Shown: piece by piece, positions 1 through 4,761 of the stretch | How the letters are laid out: each line of letters opens with the position of its first letter | How positions within the stretch are numbered: the first letter of the stretch is position 1 | Origin: DASPKW01 sp038244055 | Lineage (GTDB): Bacteria > Planctomycetota > Phycisphaerae > Tepidisphaerales > Tepidisphaeraceae | Assembly (NCBI GenBank): GCA_038244055.1 | Contig: JBBRTW010000396.1 | Span: 1-6,948 of the forward strand | Reading direction: 5' to 3' | Length of the DNA: 6,948 nucleotides | Position numbers and translations under genes: made by a program | The notes under the pieces: generated by a model | Database searches by the model: none | What the model was told of the DNA's origin: nothing | What the model saw: only the letters and a program-made list of their open reading frames with translations

Positions 1-1
1 C

Positions 2-115
2 CTCAAACTCAACAGCGCCCGCTGGACACCCGAGCATGCGGAGAACATTACGGCACTGCGGTGCCTCGACTACAGCGGACTTTGGGCCGAATTCTGGAGC
101 CAACGGGCGGCATAA
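2..115 (+). CDS. C-terminal fragment of a probable ISKra4-type transposase (5' end outside window)
   Basis: An open frame enters from the left edge and ends at TAA 113-115, giving 37 residues. The visible pattern is RW-T-P-E-H-A-E-N at residues 7-14, then ALRC at 18-21, YSGLW at 24-28 and EFWSQR at 30-35. From family knowledge, ISKra4-type transposases commonly finish with a motif of the form 'RW/FW...GA-A-I-ALRC...SGR...FW..R', which matches in order and spacing. The element would lie mostly to the left. The bases just after the stop (116-140) could be its right terminal repeat, but the left end is not visible, so this cannot be tested here. The identification rests on a short tail and remembered motif similarity, so a non-transposase gene end is possible. 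That the frame is coding is suggested by its sensible composition (Trp-, Glu- and Leu-rich, one Cys) and by its ending well before the next gene. Confidence 0.55.
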   Translation, partial: LKLNSARWTPEHAENITALRCLDYSGLWAEFWSQRAA

Positions 116-260
116 GTGCCGAAAACGGGAGTTACACGCATGCGGATGCCCTGCCCCCCCCTCGTTGACTTCCCCCTCCCCCCAAGGTTTACTTCACTCA
201 CATCTCCACCATCGCGGTGGATCCTCATCTCTCCACTCATCGCGGCGAGGCAAAATCATC

Positions 261-1673
261 ATGTCCAATCGCTCCAACCCCTCCAACCCCACCAACCGAC
301 TCGCAAGCCGTTCACTTTCCACCTACACCGCCTCCGCAATAGTGATCGCCATTCTCCTCTCCGCCGCCCCCGCCTCCGCGCAATCTCCCTCACAGCCCCC
401 CGCCGCCCAGTACGCCGGCCTCGGCAAAAAAATCCAGGGCGCGGCCACCTGCAACACCGCCAACTGCCACGGCGCTACCCAGGCCGGCCCGGTCGACTCC
501 CGCCCCGGCAATGAGTACGCCACCTGGGCCAACACCGACCCCCACCGCTGGGCCTTCGATTCGCTCTCCGAGCCGCTCGATGAAAAGTTCAAGGCCCGCT
601 ATGCCGAGATCGCGAAAAAGCTCTCGATCGCCGATGCCAAGACTTCCGACACCTGCCTCCGCTGCCATGCCCTGAAGGTCCCGGCCGCGCTCCGCGCCGA
701 CAAATTCGATCTCGCCGAAGCCGTTACCTGCGCCTCCTGCCATGGCCCATCCGATGCCTGGTTCAAGCCCCACGAAGGCAAAGGCTGGTTCGACAAGACC
801 CGCACCGAGGCCGGCTACGACACCACCGACGCCGCCAAGTCCATCCAGCGCACCGACTCCGCGCCCCACGCCAAGCTCCTCAAGGATCTCGGTTTCTTCG
901 ACACCCGCCCCCTGCTGGCCCGCGCTGAAAAATGCACCGCCTGCCACCTCGGCATGGAGCCCAAGCTCGTCGAGGCCGGCCACCCGCAGCCGATCTTCGA
1001 GCTGGCCCACTTCTCGCGCTTCGAGAATTTTCAATCGCAGTTCGGCGCGGATGTGAAACTCGCCAACCACTGGCGCGACCGCCCCGGCGTCTTCGCCGCG
1101 CAGCTCTGGGCCGCCGGCCAGGTCGTCGGCCTCCGCGATGCCATGCTCCAATTGGCCGACCGCGCCGGCGCGGATTCCAAAGACGCTTCCGACCAATCCA
1201 TCAAAGATGCCTACCAGCAGGCCATGTCCCACCTCATCGCCTTCAATCATCTATTGAAGACCGGCAAAGTCAGCCCCGCCGATGCCGATAAGCTCACCGC
1301 CCTGTCCGCCAAGCTCGCCCCGGCGGCACAGGGCAAGAAAGATCCCGCCGCCGCCCAGGCCGCCCGCGACATCGCCGCCTCCGCCGCCGGCCTGATGGAT
1401 GCCACGATCAAATTCGCCGCCACGCCCGATTCCGCCCGCGCGATATTGGCCGCAATCGCCAAGGATGCCACGATGTCCGCAATCGCCGGCCACCACGGCG
1501 CTTCCCAGCAGGCCATGGCCATCGCCTCCCTCAGCCGCGCCGCCGGCGGAACCCCCGCCCAGGCCAAGCTCATCGCCGATAAACTCCTCAAAGTCCTCCG
1601 CATGCACGATGATTTCAAACCCGCCGATTTCGCGAAGGACCTCGCCGAAGTGGCCGGCCAGGTTGCGCAGTAG
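261..1673 (+). CDS. Secreted multihaem c-type cytochrome (cytochrome c554-like)
   Basis: The product is a 470-residue exported cytochrome, probably a periplasmic electron carrier. Residues 24-40 form a hydrophobic signal segment ending APASA, with likely cleavage before Q41. Three canonical CXXCH haem sites are visible: C132-H136 (CLRCH), C157-H161 (CASCH) and C225-H229 (CTACH). A fourth, C64-H70, has the wider spacing CX4CH. His95 in 'DPHRWAF' and His241 in 'GHPQP' are plausible distal ligands, as in cytochrome c554-type domains (family knowledge). From about residue 255 to 470 the protein is Ala-rich, probably helical and without haem motifs. I chose ATG 261 because it immediately precedes the signal peptide and has GAGG at 247-250, ten bases upstream. 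The frame stays open upstream to ATG 36, but that translation is low-complexity and overlaps the preceding gene fragment. Its electron partner is unknown. A cytochrome c554/NapC-like assignment is reasonable; the exact redox role is not determinable. Confidence 0.85.
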   Translation: MSNRSNPSNPTNRLASRSLSTYTASAIVIAILLSAAPASAQSPSQPPAAQYAGLGKKIQGAATCNTANCHGATQAGPVDSRPGNEYATWANTDPHRWAFDSLSEPLDEKFKARYAEIAKKLSIADAKTSDTCLRCHALKVPAALRADKFDLAEAVTCASCHGPSDAWFKPHEGKGWFDKTRTEAGYDTTDAAKSIQRTDSAPHAKLLKDLGFFDTRPLLARAEKCTACHLGMEPKLVEAGHPQPIFELAHFSRFENFQSQFGADVKLANHWRDRPGVFAAQLWAAGQVVGLRDAMLQLADRAGADSKDASDQSIKDAYQQAMSHLIAFNHLLKTGKVSPADADKLTALSAKLAPAAQGKKDPAAAQAARDIAASAAGLMDATIKFAATPDSARAILAAIAKDATMSAIAGHHGASQQAMAIASLSRAAGGTPAQAKLIADKLLKVLRMHDDFKPADFAKDLAEVAGQVAQ

Positions 1674-1694
1674 TAGGCAGTAGGCGGTAGGCAG
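1674..1694. repeat. 7-bp tandem repeat, three copies of taggcag
   Basis: Directly after the TAG stop of the cytochrome gene, the heptamer taggcag occurs three times in tandem (1674-1680, 1681-1687 with one change a to g, and 1688-1694). The stop codon itself (1671-1673) reads tag and is preceded by gcag, so the array is in phase with the end of the gene. Its function is unknown. Confidence 0.85.
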
Positions 1695-1822
1695 AGCGGG
1701 GTCCATTCGAGCGATCCTCAGTCAAGGAAGTTCCATCCTCCTCGTTCGTCACCGCACTGTCGTGACTCACCTCCTTGTTGCGATGCTTTTCCGCTCCCAC
1801 ACACAACCCCTTCACTGCTTTA

Positions 1823-1842
1823 AGTTTTTAGTTTTTAGTTTT
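1823..1842. repeat. 7-bp tandem repeat, agttttt
   Basis: The heptamer agttttt is repeated at 1823-1829 and 1830-1836, followed by a partial third copy at 1837-1842. This is a strikingly AT-rich block in a GC-rich region, about 45 bases upstream of the oxidoreductase start. It could affect promoter melting or be a relic of repeat expansion. No clean -35/-10 pair is visible, so I do not call a promoter. Confidence 0.8.
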
Positions 1843-1885
1843 CCCGCAGCGCACAACACCCCCCTTCCCCGCGCGTAGGACCACC

Positions 1886-3229
1886 ATGCCCTCATCACGC
1901 ATCTCCCGCCGCTCGCTGATCAAGTCGGCCGCCGCTGTCTCAACGGCCTTCGCCATTCCCACCATCATCCCCGCCTCCGCTCTGGGCAAGGATGGCCGGC
2001 CTGCTCCCTCCAATCGCATCGTCATGGGCTGCATCGGCGTCGGCGGGCGCGGCACGGTGGATATGTCGAGCTTCCTCGGCAACCCCGAGGTGCAGATCGT
2101 GGCCATCTGCGATGTCGATGCCGGCTCGGATCGATACGAGGACGCCTGGGTGCGCGGGCGGGCCAACGCCATCGAGATCGTGCAGAAGCGCTATGCCACG
2201 GAGATCGCCTCCGGCACCGCGACCGCGCCGGATGGCTACGGCGACTTCCGCCAGCTCCTGGCCCGGCCGGATATCGATGCGGTCTGCATCGCCACGCCCG
2301 ATCACTGGCATGCGGGGATCACCGTCGCGGCCGCCCGCGCGGGCAAGGATATTTATTGCGAGAAGCCGATGTCCCTGACGGTCGCCGACGGGCGGGCGAT
2401 GGTCGATGCGGTCACCCGCTATGGACGGATCTTCCAGTGCGGCAGCCAGCGCCGCTCCTCGGCCAAGTGCCGGACTTCCTGCGAGCTGGTGCGCAATGGC
2501 CGGATCGGCAAGCTCCAGACGGTGCGGGTGGGGATCATGGGCGGCTTCTGGATTCGCAAGAATGCCCTGCCGACCACCGAGGCGATGCCGGTGCCGGCCG
2601 GCTTCGATTATGACATGTGGCTCGGCCCCGCCCCCGAAGCGCCTTACACCTACAACCGCTGCCACTGGAATTTCCGCTGGAATCTCGATTACTCCGGCGG
2701 CATGGTCACCGACTGGGGTGCGCATTTCATCGACATGGCCCATTGGGGAATGGGCGTGGAAACCACCGGGCCGGTGGAAGTCGAAGGCACTGGCGTATTT
2801 CCGCCCCGCGCCAGTCTCTGGAACACCGCCAAGGAATTCGAATTCACCTGCACCTACGCCAATGGCGTCAAGCTGATCGCCAAATCCGGCGGCGGCGGCG
2901 TCCGCTTCGAAGGGACTGATGGCTGGGTCGAGCTGGAGCACTCCGCCAGTCCGAATGTCCTCAAGCAGGACCCGATTGGCCCGAATGAAATCCACCTTTA
3001 CGACTCGGCCAACCACCACGCCAATTTCATCCAGTGCGTGAAAACCCGCCAGCGCACGGCCGCCCCGGCCGAGATCGCCCACCGCTCGATCACCGCCGCC
3101 CATCTCGGAAACATCGCCATGCAGGTCGGCCGGAAACTGAAATGGAACCCGCAGATCGAGCAGTTCGAAGGCGACGAGCAGGCCAATCGGTTGCTGGCCC
3201 GGCCGTATCGCGCGCCGTGGATTATCTGA
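1886..3229 (+). CDS. Tat-exported Gfo/Idh/MocA family NAD(P)-dependent oxidoreductase
   Basis: A 447-residue member of the Gfo/Idh/MocA family, which oxidises or reduces sugars and related polyols using NAD(P). Residues 5-13 (SRISRRSLIK region) form a twin-arginine signal, with Arg8-Arg9 followed by a hydrophobic stretch to about residue 33, so a folded, cofactor-loaded enzyme would be exported by Tat. The Rossmann dinucleotide motif G51-V-G-G-R-G56 follows, with the acidic strand end at 'ICDVD' (74-78). The family's catalytic EKP motif is at E159-K160-P161. The C-terminal sheet domain contains 'GGMVTDWGAHFIDMAHWG' (271-288), with Asp276, His280, Asp283 and His286 as candidate substrate-pocket residues. 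The tail ARPYRAPW is typical of planctomycete paralogues. ATG 1886 is supported by the Tat signal at its start and AGGA at 1877-1880, five bases upstream. The substrate cannot be assigned; such proteins are highly paralogous. It lies 212 bases after the cytochrome gene on the same strand, a spacing that does not demand an operon. Confidence 0.93.
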   Translation: MPSSRISRRSLIKSAAAVSTAFAIPTIIPASALGKDGRPAPSNRIVMGCIGVGGRGTVDMSSFLGNPEVQIVAICDVDAGSDRYEDAWVRGRANAIEIVQKRYATEIASGTATAPDGYGDFRQLLARPDIDAVCIATPDHWHAGITVAAARAGKDIYCEKPMSLTVADGRAMVDAVTRYGRIFQCGSQRRSSAKCRTSCELVRNGRIGKLQTVRVGIMGGFWIRKNALPTTEAMPVPAGFDYDMWLGPAPEAPYTYNRCHWNFRWNLDYSGGMVTDWGAHFIDMAHWGMGVETTGPVEVEGTGVFPPRASLWNTAKEFEFTCTYANGVKLIAKSGGGGVRFEGTDGWVELEHSASPNVLKQDPIGPNEIHLYDSANHHANFIQCVKTRQRTAAPAEIAHRSITAAHLGNIAMQVGRKLKWNPQIEQFEGDEQANRLLARPYRAPWII

Positions 3230-3230
3230 T

Positions 3231-3402
3231 GAATGGCGAAGCCGACATACGGAATGGCGAATGACGAATTCAGAATGGCGAATCAAGAAGAAATGGGAGG
3301 AAATGACGAACCTCCCCATTCGTCATTCGGAATTCCAGCCGCTTGATTCGCCATTCTGATTTCGTCATTCGGAATTCCAGCGGCTTGATTCGGCATTCGC
3401 CG
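3231..3402. repeat. Degenerate 7/21-bp phased repeat island between convergent genes
   Basis: Almost the whole spacer between the two convergent genes is repeat. On the left, gaatggcgaa starts at 3231, 3252 and 3273, exactly 21 bases apart, and most heptads in between also start with GAA or a close variant. On the right the pattern is inverted: the 38-base block 3319-3356 recurs at 3361-3398 with 36 of 38 bases identical (period 42, i.e. 2 x 21), and most heptads start with TTC. The orientation switches near 3315-3318. Similar 'attcgtcattcg' intergenic repeats are, as far as I recall, widespread in planctomycete-type genomes. When translated they give nonsense strings such as FVIRHSEFVIRHS. 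The island begins two bases after one stop codon and ends four bases before the other, so it occupies precisely the non-coding gap. Confidence 0.9.
3258..3371. terminator. Large imperfect hairpin, possible bidirectional transcription terminator
   Basis: Bases 3258-3287 are the reverse complement of 3342-3371 at 29 of 30 positions; the inner 17 pairs (3271-3287 with 3342-3358) are perfect. The 54-base loop contains a second stem, aatgggagg at 3292-3300 pairing with cctccccatt at 3311-3320 with one bulged base. Because genes converge here, a transcript from either side would fold into the same structure, which suits a shared terminator or an mRNA 3'-end block. There is no T-run after the stem on either strand, so intrinsic termination of the classical kind is not shown; the palindrome may simply reflect the repeat family. 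Confidence 0.4.
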
Positions 3403-3405
3403 GCC

Positions 3406-4605
3406 CTATCCGCGACGTCGCAGCAACCCGATCGCCGCGATCCCGATCAACCCCATGCTCCCCGGCTCGGGGACGCTCAGCAGGAAGGCGTGGGTTTCGC
3501 CGCCGATCGTGCCGAAGCCGGCGATCTGGCCGGAGTCGTTGATGGCATCGGCCTGGATCAGCACCCAGCCGCTGCCCTCGGGGATCAGGTCGTTGAGGTC
3601 TTGCATCGCGCCGGTGGTGTCGATGAAGAAGGCGTGCTGCCCCCCCGCCGCCAGTTGCGAGGTGCCGACCGCCTGCCCGGCCGAGTTGATCCCGTAGGCA
3701 AAACTGTACGCGCCGCCGAGAGTTTGCAAATCATCGGTGGCCGGGTTGATGGCGGCGTTGGCGGCGGTGCGGAAGGCGTGGATCGCGACATCGCCGGCCG
3801 TGAAGGAATTGCCCACCACCCGGCCGGCATCGTTAATCCCGAAGGCGTAGCTGTTGGTGCCGCCGAGCGTCGCCAGGTCATCCGTGAGCGTGTTGATCGC
3901 GCTATTGGCGGCGGTGCGAAAGGCGCGGTTGATCAGGTCGCCGGGAATGTTCGAGTAGCCGACCACCTGCCCGCCGGCATTGATCCCATTGGCGATGCTG
4001 GAGGTCCCGCCCAGCGTGCCCAGATCGGCCGCGACGTTGATCGCGCCGGTATCCGTGGTGCGGAAGGCGTGCTGGGCGAGATCATTGGCGATATGGGCCC
4101 AGCCGACGACCTGCCCGGAGGCGTTGATGGCGTTGGCGTTGCTGGAAGTGCCGCCGAGCGTGCCGAGGTCATTGGCGGGGACGATCGATGAATTGGCCGA
4201 AGTGCGGAAGGCATGCTGCGCGGCATCGCCGAGCAGATCGGCGTAACCGGCGACCTTGCCGGCGGCGTTGATCCCGGTGGCGATGGAGTTGGCGCCGCCG
4301 AGCGTGCCGAGGTCGCCGGCCGGGGAAATGGCGGAGTTGGACGCCGTGCGGAAGGCGTGTGTGGCATCATCGTTGGTAATCAGCGACTGGCCGACGACCT
4401 GGCCCGCGCCATTGAGCCCGCCGGCGAAGCCCCCGGTGGCGCTGCCGGAGCCGCCGAGCGTGCCGAGATCGTGGATGGTGTAGGTGGTGATCGAGGCCGA
4501 AACGGCACCGGCCCAGAAGAGAATCGCGATGGCGGCGGCCAATGGGCCGGGCAGATGATGGAAACACGAAGGCCGGCCGCGAGCGGCCGAGGGCATACTC
4601 TGCAT
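3406..4605 (-). CDS. HAF-repeat extracellular protein with PEP-CTERM sorting tail
   Basis: A 399-residue exported protein. Residues 21-38 are a signal peptide (hydrophobic core AAAIAILFWAG, cleavage near AVSA). From residue 46 there are six repeats of about 48 residues, starting at D46, D98, D146, D194, D243 and D292, each with the pattern DLGTLGG...S...GIN..GQVVG......HAFRT, followed by a degenerate seventh at D336. This is the HAF extracellular repeat family, named for the HAF tripeptide visible in nearly every unit; a beta-propeller-like fold is plausible but not shown. The C-terminus is a PEP-CTERM tail: VPEPGS at 378-383, a short hydrophobic helix, then LLRRRG, which directs exosortase-mediated processing and surface anchoring. 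I chose ATG 4605 over the longer open frame to 4701 because a strong ribosome binding site sits just upstream and the signal peptide then has normal length. It lies 156 bases downstream of the sulfatase on the same strand. The function is unknown beyond a surface repeat protein. Confidence 0.9.
   Translation of the reverse strand: MQSMPSAARGRPSCFHHLPGPLAAAIAILFWAGAVSASITTYTIHDLGTLGGSGSATGGFAGGLNGAGQVVGQSLITNDDATHAFRTASNSAISPAGDLGTLGGANSIATGINAAGKVAGYADLLGDAAQHAFRTSANSSIVPANDLGTLGGTSSNANAINASGQVVGWAHIANDLAQHAFRTTDTGAINVAADLGTLGGTSSIANGINAGGQVVGYSNIPGDLINRAFRTAANSAINTLTDDLATLGGTNSYAFGINDAGRVVGNSFTAGDVAIHAFRTAANAAINPATDDLQTLGGAYSFAYGINSAGQAVGTSQLAAGGQHAFFIDTTGAMQDLNDLIPEGSGWVLIQADAINDSGQIAGFGTIGGETHAFLLSVPEPGSMGLIGIAAIGLLRRRG
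3409..3474 (-). other. PEP-CTERM sorting signal coding segment
   Basis: This segment encodes residues 378-399 of the HAF-repeat protein: the VPEPGS motif, a hydrophobic helix and a terminal RRR cluster. By family knowledge this tripartite tail is recognised by an exosortase, which is not encoded in this window. The Arg-rich end after the helix is the usual planctomycete form. Confidence 0.88.
3601..4470 (-). repeat. Intragenic tandem repeat, about 144-147 bp period (HAF units)
   Basis: Six HAF units are encoded in tandem, with lengths of 52, 48, 48, 49, 49 and 44 residues. Units 2 to 4 keep the core DLGTLGG unchanged, whereas units 5 and 6 read DLATLGG and DLQTLGG and are nearest the C-terminus. 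The DNA keeps recurring blocks such as gcggtgcggaaggcgtg (plus-strand text, for example at 3763 onward). Repeat number could change by recombination between units without shifting the frame, because every unit is a whole number of codons. Confidence 0.85.
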
Positions 4606-4610
4606 TTTCT

Positions 4611-4618
4611 CTCCTCCC
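4611..4618 (-). promoter_or_regulatory. Strong ribosome binding site of the HAF-repeat gene
   Basis: Read on the minus strand the bases are GGGAGGAG, with GGAGG (4613-4617) seven bases before ATG 4605. This is the best Shine-Dalgarno match in the window and is what decides the start codon of the HAF-repeat gene. Confidence 0.8.
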
Positions 4619-4761
4619 AGAGAGTGAATCAGAAGCGAGACGGTAAGCAAGGCGGGTCCCATGATACCCTGGCCGGTAATTGGCGATATGGCCGGGCGCA
4701 TGGGATCATTCGCTTCGGCGGCGTTGTCGGAGGCGATTGGCCCAATACAAGCACAGAGGGC

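Noticed and set aside
34..146. Nine-base direct repeat gcatgcgga at 34-42 and 138-146 as a target-site duplication
   Set aside because: One copy is inside the transposase-like coding frame, so the pair cannot flank that element; most likely coincidence.
154..183. Poly-C tracts before the cytochrome gene as a phase-variation switch
   Set aside because: Runs of five to eight C lie about 80-105 bases upstream of the start in non-coding DNA of high GC content; nothing ties them to promoter spacing or a reading frame.
205..221. Six-pair hairpin (tccacc, loop atcgc, ggtgga) upstream of the cytochrome start
   Set aside because: The stem is perfect but short, lies about 40 bases before the start and has no T-run or adjacent known motif; could be chance.
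36..260. Longer N-terminus for the cytochrome, starting at ATG 36
   Set aside because: The extra 75 residues overlap the upstream gene fragment, are low-complexity Ser/His/Pro-rich translation, and would bury the signal peptide far inside the protein. ATG 261 has a GAGG upstream and starts just before the signal peptide.
390..1250. 286-codon antisense open frame opposite the cytochrome gene
   Set aside because: The translation is Gly/Val/Ala/Glu-rich with no recognisable domain; long antisense frames are expected from strong GC bias at third codon positions.
1940..3319. 459-codon antisense open frame opposite the oxidoreductase gene
   Set aside because: It begins with repeat-derived residues (IRHSEFVIRHS) from the intergenic island and continues as a biased shadow of the conserved oxidoreductase.
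3231..3402. CRISPR array
   Set aside because: Units are contiguous and degenerate with no unique spacers of constant length, and the orientation inverts in the middle.
3343..4191. 282-codon plus-strand open frame opposite the HAF-repeat gene
   Set aside because: Its start lies in the repeat island and the rest is the mirror of the HAF repeats; the minus-strand frame has a signal peptide, ribosome binding site and sorting tail.
4606..4701. Longer N-terminus for the HAF-repeat protein, starting at 4701
   Set aside because: The added 32 residues place the hydrophobic signal segment too far in, while ATG 4605 has a near-perfect GGAGG seven bases upstream.
4661..4709. Hairpin between the sulfatase and the HAF-repeat gene (atgat-a-ccc with gggatcat) as a terminator
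   Set aside because: Only eight pairs with a bulge around a 32-base loop and no T-run on the minus strand; too weak to call.
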